Source: Candidatus Nanopelagicaceae bacterium
GTDB taxonomy: Bacteria > Actinomycetota > Actinomycetes > Nanopelagicales > Nanopelagicaceae
Length of the DNA: 64,000 nucleotides
Direction of reading: 5' to 3'
Assembly: GCA_018882885.1 (NCBI GenBank)
Contig: VERG01000004.1
Span: forward strand, 1-64,000
Shown here: positions 21,256 to 29,911 of the stretch, in pieces
How the letters are laid out: each line of letters starts with the position of its first letter
How positions within the stretch are numbered: the first letter of the stretch is position 1
Made by a program: the position numbers and the translations under genes
The notes under the pieces: generated by a model
What the model saw: the letters and a program-made list of their open reading frames with translations, nothing else
The model's database searches: none
What the model was told of the DNA's origin: nothing

Positions 21256-22185
21256 ATTTTTAAGCAGTTGGGCTGCTTCTGCCTTGCTGGGATATGAAGA
21301 TTGAGTCCCTTTTCTAGTGACGCTGTCAGAGGCACACGCACATCCCAGCCGCACAGATTCTTCAATCTCAAATCCAGATGCTATTCCAAATGCAAAGGCA
21401 CCGACAAAGGAATCTCCCGCCCCGGTTGAATCAACCGCTTTAACCTTGGGAGCTAAAACGTAAATTATCTTTCCATTGCTATCTGTGTAAGCCGCGCCTT
21501 TCTCTCCCAGAGTGACCACGAAGTTACAACCCAGAAGTTTGGCTACTTTTGATATTTCAACCTCATTATCTGGTTGTTTTCCATCTGGATTTAGACCAGC
21601 AAACTCGGTTTCATTTGGAATTATCCAGTCACATAAAGAAATTAGCTCAGGTGTCAATGGTGCAAAAGGGGCTGGATTCAAAATTGTTGTGATCCCCATG
21701 CTGCGGGCCTTTCGAAATGCTGCGCTGGTCACCGCTTGAGGAATTTCCAGCTGTCCAATAACTACCTGCGCATTTGGTAGTGCAGAGATTGCATCTTCGG
21801 CCTGCTGCGGAGTCATCGCATTGTTGGCGCCGGGAACACAGATAATCCGATTAGTTCCGCTGGGCTCGACCCAAATCGGGGCAACTCCACTGGCTCCGGA
21901 AACTCGGGCTATAAAGGTGGTGTCGATACCCTGATCATGAAAATTCTTTATTGTGGTGTCGCCAAAAACATCATCTCCCAAGGTGTTTACCATCGAAACC
22001 TTGGCGCCTAAACGGCTAGCCATAACCGCCTGGTTAGCTCCCTTGCCGCCAAATCCAAGGGAAAATGAGTCTCCAATCACAGTTTCCCCGGCGCTGGGAA
22101 TCTTTTGAGAGTAGGCGATCATGTCAATCATCGTGCTGCCTACAACCACAATCTCTGGCGGGGATTTCTCGTTAAAAACCGGCAT
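21247..22185 (-). CDS. rbsK: Ribokinase (PfkB family)
   Basis: Phosphorylates D-ribose to ribose-5-phosphate, the entry for ribose freed by nucleoside hydrolases nearby. PfkB motifs: GGKGANQAVMASRLG near the N-terminus and DSTGAGDSFVGAFAFG with the catalytic aspartate near the C-terminus. Also seen is the ribokinase-type NPAPFAPL and NETEFAGL. About 312 aa from ATG 22185; a longer reading to 22266 adds a poorly conserved, promoter-overlapping extension, and GTG 22191 is possible. Divergent from the LacI regulator. Confidence 0.9.
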   Translation of the reverse strand: MPVFNEKSPPEIVVVGSTMIDMIAYSQKIPSAGETVIGDSFSLGFGGKGANQAVMASRLGAKVSMVNTLGDDVFGDTTIKNFHDQGIDTTFIARVSGASGVAPIWVEPSGTNRIICVPGANNAMTPQQAEDAISALPNAQVVIGQLEIPQAVTSAAFRKARSMGITTILNPAPFAPLTPELISLCDWIIPNETEFAGLNPDGKQPDNEVEISKVAKLLGCNFVVTLGEKGAAYTDSNGKIIYVLAPKVKAVDSTGAGDSFVGAFAFGIASGFEIEESVRLGCACASDSVTRKGTQSSYPSKAEAAQLLKNLF

Positions 22186-22237
22186 GGACACCTGACTTCT
22201 CGGAAGGGTGGGTTCTAGACGGGACGATACTCCAAGC

Positions 22238-22248
22238 GATAAGTTATC
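22238..22248. repeat. 11-bp palindrome GATAAGTTATC in the rbsK-lacI spacer
   Basis: A perfect inverted repeat (GATAA, central G, TTATC) directly beside the LacI-type operator. It may be a second operator or part of the rbsK promoter. Confidence 0.35.
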
Positions 22249-22249
22249 T

Positions 22250-22261
22250 GCAATCGTTTTT
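22250..22261 (+). promoter_or_regulatory. Candidate LacI/PurR-like operator, site 1
   Basis: GCAATCGTTTTT matches 11 of 12 positions of the PurR-type pattern GCAAnCGnTTnC. It lies between divergent rbsK and the LacI regulator, a classic autoregulation position. Related sites are at 29879 and 34491. Confidence 0.5.
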
Positions 22262-22304
22262 AGCAATTTGTTAAAGATGACTTACTAGCTTTTGGGGAGC
22301 AGAA

Positions 22305-23357
22305 ATGTCCAATGCGACAATTTCAGATGTAGCCAAGAAAGTTGGCGTATCTGAATCAACTGTCTCCCGATACTTAAGCGGATTTAAGGTTCGAAACTCC
22401 GAATCAATTAAAAAAGCAATTAAGGATTTAAATTACCGACCCAACATCATGGCCCGAAACCTAAAGTCCGGTAAGACCGGCATGGTGGCGGTCATAGTTC
22501 CTGACATCTCCAACCCATTTTTTGCCTCCATTGTTCGCGGAGCCGAAGTTGCTGCCGGTGATGATTACATGTTGCAGCTGATTTCAACTAATGATGATCC
22601 AGATAAAGAAGAGGCCGCTATTCGCAGATTGAATGGTCGTGTTGATGGATTGATTTACGTTCCGGCAAAAGAAGACTCCCAAGCAATAACAGAGTTTGAA
22701 GATTATGCATTTCCCGTAGTGTTTGTAGATAGAGTAATTAGCAACCTGCGGAGATTTGATTCTGTCTTGGCTGATAATCAAACTGGTGCATCACTTGCTA
22801 CCAAACACTTGATCGAGCATGGTCATGCTGCAATTGCACATATTGCCGGCCCTTCCGCATCTACTCCGGGCAAAGGAAGAGCTGAGGGTTATCTGGCAGC
22901 ATTGAAAAAATCCAAGATTGAAAGAAATAATGATTACCTTGTTGAGTCAGATTTCACTGTACTAGGTGGTTATCAAGCCATGATGGGTTTGTTGGCTCTT
23001 AAGAAGCGCCCCTCTGCGGTATTTGTGGGCAATAACCTCATGACTATCGGGGCTCTGAAAGCCCTAAAAGAATCAAAGGTAAATGTGCCAGATGAAATGG
23101 CGGTCATCGGCTTTGATGATCATGAACTATCAGATTTGGTTAACCCTCCTCTAACGGTCATCTCTCGAGATGCCCACTTGCAGGGCGCGTTGGCGATGTC
23201 AACGTTGCTAGAGCGAATAAGAGATGGTTACCAATTTCCCCCTAAGCAACTCAAGGTTGATTCCAATCTTGTTATCCGTCAGTCCTGTGGCTCGACATGT
23301 CTCTACAGGAAAACGGATTCAGATAAAAAGATCTTGAGTTCTTCGACAAGCAGTTAA
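22305..23357 (+). CDS. LacI-family transcriptional regulator
   Basis: A 350-aa protein. The N-terminal helix-turn-helix with hinge reads ATISDVAKKVGVSESTVSRYLSG at residues 3-25, split here as recognition helix STVSRY and the hinge NIMARNLKSGKTG. The periplasmic-binding-like sensor (60-330) has VIVPDISNPFFASIVRGAE, DGLIYVPA and AVIGFDDHELSDLVNPPLT. Sensors of this class bind sugars or nucleoside-derived ligands. Context (rbsK, BMP proteins, nucleoside transporter) suggests ribose or a nucleoside as effector. Good ribosome site GGGGAG. It is probably co-transcribed with the binding protein that follows. Confidence 0.92.
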   Translation: MSNATISDVAKKVGVSESTVSRYLSGFKVRNSESIKKAIKDLNYRPNIMARNLKSGKTGMVAVIVPDISNPFFASIVRGAEVAAGDDYMLQLISTNDDPDKEEAAIRRLNGRVDGLIYVPAKEDSQAITEFEDYAFPVVFVDRVISNLRRFDSVLADNQTGASLATKHLIEHGHAAIAHIAGPSASTPGKGRAEGYLAALKKSKIERNNDYLVESDFTVLGGYQAMMGLLALKKRPSAVFVGNNLMTIGALKALKESKVNVPDEMAVIGFDDHELSDLVNPPLTVISRDAHLQGALAMSTLLERIRDGYQFPPKQLKVDSNLVIRQSCGSTCLYRKTDSDKKILSSSTSS

Positions 23358-23382
23358 TTACTACTACTAAGGAGATAACTGA

Positions 23383-24423
23383 ATGCAGAAGAAAACCCTT
23401 CGCAAACTCGGCGCATCACTAATTGCTGGTGCCCTAGTTGCAACAGGTCTTATCGCAGCAGCTCCAGCTCAAGCAGCTACCAAGAAGACAATCGGTATTG
23501 CTTACAGCTTGGGTGGCCGCGATGTGCCAGGCTTTAACCAGCTTGCCTACATTGGCGTTAAGCCATTGCTTGATAAGGATAAATCCCTCAAGCTAATCGA
23601 GTCTCAGGACAGCCCAACCGCTACCGATGATCAGCGTGCAGAGCGTCTTCGCCTTATGGCAAAGCGCGGCGCTAATCCAATCGTTGTAGTTGGTTTCACC
23701 TATGCAACCGCCCTCGGCAAAGTTGCAAAGGAGTTTCCAAAGGTTCAATGGGGCATCGTTGATGACTCATCTGTTACAGCACCTAACGTACAAAGTATCG
23801 TCTTCAAGGAAGAAGAAGGCTCATACTTGGTAGGTCTAGCTGCTGCTATGACAACAAAGAGTGGTCGTATTGGATTTATTGGTGGCGTTAACACACCACT
23901 AATCGCTAAGTTCGAAGCTGGCTTTATTGCTGGTGCAAAGGCGATCAATCCAAAGATCAAGATTCAATCAACTTACATCTCCAACTTCCCAGACTTCTCA
24001 GGATTTAACGATCCTGCAAAGGGATATGAGGCTGCTAAGGGTATGTACCAGAACGGCGCAGATGTTGTTTATGCAGCAGCTGGCGGAACCGGAACCGGTA
24101 TGCACAAGGCTGCTTCTGAACTTGGCAAGTGGTCTATTGGTGTAGATGCTGATGAAGCAACCTACCCAGCCCACAAGGATTACAAGGCGACAATCCTTAC
24201 CTCAATGCTAAAGCGCGTTGATTTGGGAACTCGTGCCTTTGTTGCTGATGCTCTTGCTGGCAAGAAGACCGCAGGTGTAAAGACCTGGGGTTACAAGCAG
24301 GGTGGCGTTGGCTACACAACAACTGGTGGTTACCTAAGTAGCGTAACTAGCGTAATCAACACCTATGCCAAGAAGATCTCATCTGGAGCTGTAAAGGTTC
24401 CAACAGATCCAAAGCAGGCGTAA
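23383..24423 (+). CDS. BMP-family substrate-binding protein of the nucleoside ABC transporter
   Basis: A 346-aa extracytoplasmic protein with Sec signal peptide MQKKTLRKLGASLIAG and onward to APAQA. The mature part shows KTIGIAYSLGGRDVPGFNQ, NPIVVVGFTYA, VQWGIVDDSS, EEGSYLVGLAAAMTTKSGRIGFI and ADVVYAAAGGTGTG, typical of the nucleoside-binding BMP/PnrA family. No cysteine follows the signal peptide, so it is not an evident lipoprotein. Strong ribosome site AAGGAG. A terminator-like hairpin after the gene probably lets it be made in excess over the membrane parts. Confidence 0.9.
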   Translation: MQKKTLRKLGASLIAGALVATGLIAAAPAQAATKKTIGIAYSLGGRDVPGFNQLAYIGVKPLLDKDKSLKLIESQDSPTATDDQRAERLRLMAKRGANPIVVVGFTYATALGKVAKEFPKVQWGIVDDSSVTAPNVQSIVFKEEEGSYLVGLAAAMTTKSGRIGFIGGVNTPLIAKFEAGFIAGAKAINPKIKIQSTYISNFPDFSGFNDPAKGYEAAKGMYQNGADVVYAAAGGTGTGMHKAASELGKWSIGVDADEATYPAHKDYKATILTSMLKRVDLGTRAFVADALAGKKTAGVKTWGYKQGGVGYTTTGGYLSSVTSVINTYAKKISSGAVKVPTDPKQA

Positions 24424-24436
24424 GTAAATAAGTAAT

Positions 24437-24476
24437 AACAGGGTGCGCCACAAAAAAGTGGTGCACCCTGTTTTAA
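24437..24476 (+). terminator. Attenuating terminator after the binding-protein gene
   Basis: A 15-bp stem with one G-T wobble (24437-24451 with 24458-24472), six-A loop, followed by TT and an A-run. It lies between the binding-protein gene and the ATPase, where partial termination commonly raises the binding-protein dose. Confidence 0.85.
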
Positions 24477-24492
24477 AAAAAGGGGAACCAAG

Positions 24493-26007
24493 TTGTCAAA
24501 TGTCCTTGAGGTAGTTGGGATTGAAAAACGATATCCCGGTGTTGTGGCAAATAAGGATGTTTCCATTCAAATTGAAGCAGGAACTATTCACGCCATCATC
24601 GGCGAAAATGGTGCCGGTAAATCAACTTTGATGAAGACCCTTTACGGCTTAATCAAGCCAGATGCTGGGCAGATAAAGGTTTTCGGCAGTGAGGTAAATC
24701 TAAAATCCCCACAGGATGCGATAGCACTTGGTATCGGAATGGTGCACCAACATTTCAAGTTGGCTGACAACGCAACAGTTTTAGAAAATGTAATTTTGGG
24801 TAGCGAGCCAACCCGTTTTGGCTTTGTAGTTAAATTTGACGAGGCGCGAAAAAAGTTAGTTGAAATAGCTGAAAACTATGGTTTGGATATTGATCCAGAT
24901 GAGCCGCTCTCCAATCTTGGGGTAGGCGAGAGGCAACGTGTAGAGATTGCCAAGGTGTTATTCCGGGGCGCGAAAATATTAATTTTGGATGAACCAACCG
25001 CAGTTCTGGTGCCTCAAGAGGTTGATGAGTTATTTGCCAACCTTCGAGAGCTCGTCAAAAAAGGTTTGACAGTAATTTTCATCTCGCACAAATTGGATGA
25101 GGTTTTATCTATCGCAGATGACATAACCATCATGCGTCAAGGCACAACAGTTGCAACCAGAAAGCCAAATAAAACCAACAAAAAAGAATTAGCCGAGTTG
25201 ATGGTGGGCGGCGAATTGCCAAAACCAAAAGCAGGCGAGTTAAAGGTAAGCCCTGAGAGCATATTGAGTATTAAATCCGCCTCATACTTCCGAGCTGATG
25301 GCCGTCAGATTCTTGATGATGTGAATCTAGAGCTACATGGTGGTGAAATCATTGGTTTGGCTGGAGTTGAAGGTAATGGCCAAAGTGAGTTAATCGAATT
25401 GATTATGGGGTTAATTCAGCCGGCTACAGGTTCAGTTGAAGTACTTGGCTTAAATGCCGCCACAACATTAACTAGAGATATTCGAAATGCTGGCGTTGCC
25501 TACATCCCACAGGATCGACAGAGAGATGGTCTATTAATGACCGCTCCACTTTGGGAAAATCGCATTTTAGGTCACCAATTTGCTGAGCCCATGGCAAAAA
25601 GTATTTGGGTAAATAAAGGCGCCGCCATCGCAGATTCAAAGAGAGTTGTGAGTGAGTTTGATGTTCGCACTCCCGGTATCAATGTCTTGGCTAGTGCACT
25701 TTCTGGTGGAAATCAGCAGAAATTTATTGTGGGCCGAGAGTTAACTGGTGATCCAAAATTAATAGTTGCGGCACAACCAACCCGTGGCGTAGATGTTGGA
25801 GCACAGGCCATTATCTGGGAGCATCTAATGCAGGCCCGTTCCAAAGGTGCCGGAATTCTCTTAATTTCTGCAGATCTAGAGGAGCTGTTCTCACTTTCAG
25901 ATCGCATTGCGGTTATCTATAGCGGAAAGATTGTTTCAATTTTGAACCCCACAAAAACTACCCCCGAGGATCTTGGTCTAGCTATGACAGGAGCACAGAG
26001 CGCATGA
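24493..26007 (+). CDS. Nucleoside ABC transporter ATPase (double domain)
   Basis: A 504-aa protein with two fused nucleotide-binding domains, as in Bacillus NupO/YufO. Domain 1 (1-240): GENGAGKST, LGVGERQR, LILDEPTAVL. Domain 2 (255-500): degenerate Walker A GVEGNGQSE, LSGGNQQK, VAAQPTRGVDVG. The second site is probably not hydrolytic, as in RbsA-type proteins. TTG start at 24493, preceded by AAGGGGA. Its end overlaps the permease start by ATGA. It energises uptake through the two permeases that follow. Confidence 0.92.
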   Translation: MSNVLEVVGIEKRYPGVVANKDVSIQIEAGTIHAIIGENGAGKSTLMKTLYGLIKPDAGQIKVFGSEVNLKSPQDAIALGIGMVHQHFKLADNATVLENVILGSEPTRFGFVVKFDEARKKLVEIAENYGLDIDPDEPLSNLGVGERQRVEIAKVLFRGAKILILDEPTAVLVPQEVDELFANLRELVKKGLTVIFISHKLDEVLSIADDITIMRQGTTVATRKPNKTNKKELAELMVGGELPKPKAGELKVSPESILSIKSASYFRADGRQILDDVNLELHGGEIIGLAGVEGNGQSELIELIMGLIQPATGSVEVLGLNAATTLTRDIRNAGVAYIPQDRQRDGLLMTAPLWENRILGHQFAEPMAKSIWVNKGAAIADSKRVVSEFDVRTPGINVLASALSGGNQQKFIVGRELTGDPKLIVAAQPTRGVDVGAQAIIWEHLMQARSKGAGILLISADLEELFSLSDRIAVIYSGKIVSILNPTKTTPEDLGLAMTGAQSA

Positions 26008-27110
26008 CAAAAAGCCGGCTTTTTTGGGGGATTGTCGCGCCAACTGCAGCGATCCTAAACTCCTTATTGTTTGTATACATCATCTTAAAGCTACGCGGTG
26101 TAGAACCAATAGAGATGTTCAAACTGATGATCTCTTATGGCTTTGATCCACGTAACTTGGTATCAGAGATTAATCAGACCGTCGCTTATTACATGGCGGG
26201 AGTAGCTGCGGCAATTGGTTTTAAGATGTTGTTATTTAACATCGGTATCGATGGCCAATACCGCATGGGCGCATTTTTTGGCGCTGTCGTAGGGGCTGCA
26301 GTGAATCTGCCTCCTGTCCTGCATGTCTTACTAATTATCTTGGTTGCAATGTTGGCGGGTGGTGTATGGGCGGCTATCGCTGGATATTTAAAGGTTAAGC
26401 GCGGAGTAAATGAAGTTATTTCAAACATTATGTTGAACTTCATAGCAGCTGCGATCATCGCCTTTTTATTGAGCCCTAATCTCCTAGGTTCTCTTCCAGA
26501 AGGCTCACAAAATCTGCAGACTAAACCAATTCCTGCCAGCGGACAGATGCCAACCATAAAAGCCTTCGAAGGTGAGATTTATACATTCTTCTTCATCGCA
26601 ATTGTTGTTGGTGTTGGCTATTGGATAATGCTCAACAAAACCATCTTCGGATTCAATTTGAGAGCTACTGGACTTTCATTCCGCGCAGCTCGCGCTAGCG
26701 GAGTTAACGCGCCAGGAATGATTTTTATTACCACGGTGCTTTCCGGAGCGATTGCAGGTCTAGTTGGAATTGGAACTTTGTTATCAGATACCCATTCCTA
26801 CAGCATGGCATTTCCATCCGGATACGCCTTCACCGGTTTGGCACTTGCTCTTTTGGGTAGAAATCATCCTGTCGGAATATTTTTTGCCGCATTCCTTTGG
26901 TCCTTCCTCGAGCGTTCCGCTCCGGTTCTGGAGTTTGAAGGTGTGCCGCCAGAGATTGTAATTGTTATGCAGGGAACCATTGTGCTTTCCATTGTTATCG
27001 CTTACGAGGTTGTTGCGCGAATAAATCTACGTCAACAACAAAGAGCGGTTGGTTCGGCAAATACTGAGAATCAAAATTCTCAAGCAGAGCAAGTTAAGGA
27101 GACTAAGTAA
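26004..27110 (+). CDS. Nucleoside ABC transporter permease 1
   Basis: A 368-aa polytopic protein of the branched-chain/BPD_transp_2 type, like Bacillus NupP/YufP. It has about eight to ten hydrophobic segments. Landmarks are FNIGIDGQYRMGAFFGA, KVKRGVNEVISNIMLNFIA, LRATGLSFRAARASGVN and FTGLALALLGRNHPVG. The NEVISNIMLNF region is the usual ATPase-coupling loop. Overlaps both neighbours (4 bases and 1 base), so stoichiometric translation with the ATPase and second permease is likely. Confidence 0.92.
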   Translation: MTKSRLFWGIVAPTAAILNSLLFVYIILKLRGVEPIEMFKLMISYGFDPRNLVSEINQTVAYYMAGVAAAIGFKMLLFNIGIDGQYRMGAFFGAVVGAAVNLPPVLHVLLIILVAMLAGGVWAAIAGYLKVKRGVNEVISNIMLNFIAAAIIAFLLSPNLLGSLPEGSQNLQTKPIPASGQMPTIKAFEGEIYTFFFIAIVVGVGYWIMLNKTIFGFNLRATGLSFRAARASGVNAPGMIFITTVLSGAIAGLVGIGTLLSDTHSYSMAFPSGYAFTGLALALLGRNHPVGIFFAAFLWSFLERSAPVLEFEGVPPEIVIVMQGTIVLSIVIAYEVVARINLRQQQRAVGSANTENQNSQAEQVKETK

Positions 27111-28360
27111 TGTCAACTAACACAAATTCTGCTAAGAAATCCGGATCAAAAACTAAATCATTTTTTAAATCTCCGGCTCGAGTGACGCTTTTGATTGCGG
27201 GAATCTTCTTAATCATCTCCTTAGTTGAGGTAATTACCGGCGCCACAGATATTTCATCACCTGGAACCTCCGGTGCGACTCTGCGATTTGCCATTCCGCT
27301 TTTAATGGCTGGTTTAGGTGGATTGTGGGCGGAGCGGGCTGGTGTCATCAACATTGGTCTAGAGGGAATGATGATTGTTGGAACCTGGACCGCAGCTTGG
27401 TTTGGTTACCTTCATGGTCCAGTCATTGGAATCTTGGCCGCTGCGTTTTTTGGATTGGCATCAGGATTTTTCCACGCCATAATGACTGTAAAAATTGGAA
27501 TTGATCAAGCGGTATCGGGTTTGGCAATTAACCTAATTGCAGCAGGCGCAGCTCGCTATCTATCTGGAATCTTTTTCCCACCTGTGGGTGGCGATAGAAC
27601 TGTTTCACCTCCTGTTGATACCTTGCCATCGTTTTCTATACCGATTATCGCCCCGATACTAAAAAGTATCGATGAAAAAGAAATTTTCTTTGTCTCCAAC
27701 ATCGCAGGCTTGTTGTACGGCGTAACAAAAGAGTTGTCGGTTGTGACTGTTGGATTCTTACTTCTCGTTCCTTTGACCTCATGGATTCTCTGGCGTAGCA
27801 AGTTTGGTTTACGAATGCGCTTTTCAGGTGAAAATCCCATGGCCGCGGAGTCCTTGGGAATCAATGTTTATCGCACCCGCTACATCGCAATTTCCGTCTC
27901 GGGAATGTTGGCCTCCTTAGGAGGTGCTTATTTGGCGCTAGTTGCCTCCTCGGTTTACCGCGAGGGTCAGACCGCTGGCCGTGGCTTCATTGGCTTAGCA
28001 ACGGTGATCTTTGGAAACTGGAAGCCAAGCGGGGTATTTGCCGGTTCAATACTCTTTGGATTCACTGATGCAATCCGAGTAAGGCAGGCAGAGTCGGTCA
28101 CGGCTTTGATTCTCGCCGCGGGATTCGTGGCATTGCTGCTTTCAATTTTCTACACCTCATCTAGAAGATGGAAACCAGCCGCCTCTTATTTCACTATCGG
28201 GTTGGTTGCGCTTTGGATCAATCAAAGCGTGGAGACAATCCCTCAAGAGTTCGTCACCGTATTTCCAAATGTTGCAACGCTATTGGTGCTTACCTTCTTG
28301 GCTCAGAGGTTAACTCCTCCAGCTATGGCGGGTATGCCTTATAGGCGTGGCTCTGAATAA
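27110..28360 (+). CDS. Nucleoside ABC transporter permease 2
   Basis: A 416-aa polytopic protein like Bacillus NupQ/YufQ. Landmarks: LWAERAGVINIGLEGMMIVG, VKIGIDQAVSGLAINLIA, LRMRFSGENPMAAESLGINV and GRGFIGLATVIFGNWKPSG. It is longer than most relatives (about 310-330 aa) because of a lysine-rich, cytosolic N-terminus and extra C-terminal hydrophobic segments (370-405). It forms the channel with permease 1. The gene starts on the last base of the upstream stop. Confidence 0.92.
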   Translation: MSTNTNSAKKSGSKTKSFFKSPARVTLLIAGIFLIISLVEVITGATDISSPGTSGATLRFAIPLLMAGLGGLWAERAGVINIGLEGMMIVGTWTAAWFGYLHGPVIGILAAAFFGLASGFFHAIMTVKIGIDQAVSGLAINLIAAGAARYLSGIFFPPVGGDRTVSPPVDTLPSFSIPIIAPILKSIDEKEIFFVSNIAGLLYGVTKELSVVTVGFLLLVPLTSWILWRSKFGLRMRFSGENPMAAESLGINVYRTRYIAISVSGMLASLGGAYLALVASSVYREGQTAGRGFIGLATVIFGNWKPSGVFAGSILFGFTDAIRVRQAESVTALILAAGFVALLLSIFYTSSRRWKPAASYFTIGLVALWINQSVETIPQEFVTVFPNVATLLVLTFLAQRLTPPAMAGMPYRRGSE

Positions 28361-28374
28361 ATCAAAAGGAAAAG

Positions 28375-29364
28375 ATGAGCGTTAATTGGAGCTCTCCAGT
28401 TCTTAAAAGCCTGGAGCCGGTATTAAGTAATGCCAAGTTGGTACATATCAATAAAGAGAAAGTAATTGATGTCGCAAACTGGATGGCGTATGAAGAGTTT
28501 CCCAAACCAGATGGTTCAATGCTTTTTGATTTTGGCAACAACCCCGATACCTTGATGGATTTCACCATGGTTGTAAACACCATGAACTTTGCCTTCACAG
28601 ATTTTCAATCTGGGGTCAAGTTTGAAACTGATTACCAGGGTAAGAGATGGTGCGATAGTGAAGCGATGTTGGCTTGTATGCATCGTGCTGTTAACTCTGG
28701 AACTCCGTTATTTTCAGGCGAGTTTTTAGCTGAGTTAACCGCAGAGAAGTTCAATTCAATCTTCTCCGGCACCATTGAGATGCCGATGGTTAAGGAACGA
28801 GTTGAAATCTTCAATGAGGTTGGGCGGGTTCTAGTCGAAAAGTACCAAGGTAGTTATCACAATTTTGTCCGCTCCTGCTCACCACGCCTATATGACAACG
28901 GAAATGGGCTCTTGGAGCGTTTGGTTGTTGAGTTCCCTAGGTTTAATGATGTTAGCGACTATCACGGGCATAAGATCCAGATTTTTAAATTGGCACAACT
29001 TGGAATCTGGGGGATGCATCTAGCACTCTCGCCACGCGGGCATTGGAAGTTAGAGGATGCCGCAGAGCTAACCGCCTTTGCCGATTACATCGTGCCGGTC
29101 GGTCTTAGAGTGATGGGAATTTTTGAATATGCACCAGAGTTAGAAAATCAGATTAACTCATTGCAGGAAGTTAAACGAGATAGTGATGCAGAGATTGAAT
29201 TACGGGCTAGCTCAATCTATTGCATAGCACTTCTGACTGATGAGATTAATAAGAGAAGGCCAAATATGACCCCACTTCTAATGCCACAGGTTGACTTTAG
29301 ATTTTGGAAAACCTACCACGCCACTCACTGGCCACATCACCTAACCAAAACAGTGATGTACTAG
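28375..29364 (+). CDS. DUF2419 queuosine 5'-phosphate N-glycosylase-like protein (Qng1 family)
   Basis: A 329-aa protein recognised as the DUF2419 family, which in eukaryotes (C9orf64) and some bacteria splits queuosine 5'-phosphate to the free base queuine for tRNA modification. Seen: NTMNFAFTDFQSGVKFE, FVRSCSPRLYDNG, VVEFPRFNDVS and the C-terminal MPQVDFRFWKTYH, conserved blocks as I recall them. It sits 14 bases after the nucleoside permease with its own AAAGGA ribosome site, so it is in the transporter operon. This suggests that the transported nucleosides include queuosine, or that the enzyme acts on related nucleotides. Stop TAG shares the palindrome CTAG with the convergent gene. Confidence 0.78.
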   Translation: MSVNWSSPVLKSLEPVLSNAKLVHINKEKVIDVANWMAYEEFPKPDGSMLFDFGNNPDTLMDFTMVVNTMNFAFTDFQSGVKFETDYQGKRWCDSEAMLACMHRAVNSGTPLFSGEFLAELTAEKFNSIFSGTIEMPMVKERVEIFNEVGRVLVEKYQGSYHNFVRSCSPRLYDNGNGLLERLVVEFPRFNDVSDYHGHKIQIFKLAQLGIWGMHLALSPRGHWKLEDAAELTAFADYIVPVGLRVMGIFEYAPELENQINSLQEVKRDSDAEIELRASSIYCIALLTDEINKRRPNMTPLLMPQVDFRFWKTYHATHWPHHLTKTVMY

Positions 29365-29822
29365 TTTTGCGAATCTAATTCAGTTTTCCAGCTTCTGAGA
29401 ATTGGCAACGCCTTCTCAAAGCGATCTACTACCTGTCCAACATCTTCAACGCAGCCGCGTACAAATAGATTGATTCCCTTTCCATCAATCATGTTGCGAT
29501 CTCGAATTACTCTTGTGTCAGTCACCAGGCCAACAATGCCTTTTTTGGATTTATCGGTCCGCATAGCAGCCCAGAAGATGCCAATCTCTGTCGCGGTTCC
29601 GTCATCAACCATCGGCCCATCTAGCAAGGCCAGCACCGCGTTGGCGGCCATTACCTCTTTAGAATCGACTTCAAAGATAAATTTCGCGGTTACCGGATCT
29701 GGTAATGGAATTTCATGTGGCACAAAAACCTCAAAGCCTTCACTACGTAGCTGCGCAGCACATTGATCTATAAAACTTCGCTCATATGGAGTGAATAAAG
29801 GTCCAGCAAAATAAATCCGCAT
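29361..29822 (-). CDS. Nucleoside 2-deoxyribosyltransferase-like protein
   Basis: A 153-aa Rossmann-like protein of the nucleoside 2-deoxyribosyltransferase family. Landmarks: MRIYFAGPLFTPYER at the N-terminus, VLALLDGPMVDDGTATEIG with the acidic active-site residues (the glutamate of TEIG is the expected nucleophile), and NLFVRGCVED near the end. The family moves deoxyribose between bases or hydrolyses 2'-deoxynucleosides or their phosphates. Ribosome site AAGGGAG about 9 bases upstream. Neighbours all serve nucleoside salvage, which supports the call. Confidence 0.82.
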   Translation of the reverse strand: MRIYFAGPLFTPYERSFIDQCAAQLRSEGFEVFVPHEIPLPDPVTAKFIFEVDSKEVMAANAVLALLDGPMVDDGTATEIGIFWAAMRTDKSKKGIVGLVTDTRVIRDRNMIDGKGINLFVRGCVEDVGQVVDRFEKALPILRSWKTELDSQN

Positions 29823-29878
29823 TTGGCAACACTCCCTTCGAGTATGTAGACGAGGGTAGCCTTTCTAGGTAGATTTCT

Positions 29879-29890
29879 GCAATCGATTTC
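29879..29890 (+). promoter_or_regulatory. Candidate LacI/PurR-like operator, site 2
   Basis: GCAATCGATTTC is an exact match to GCAAnCGnTTnC, and TGCAAT-CG-ATTTCA pairs at five of six arm positions. It lies just upstream of the MFS transporter gene. Confidence 0.55.
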
Positions 29891-29911
29891 ACTAATTAAT
29901 TTCAGGGGAGT

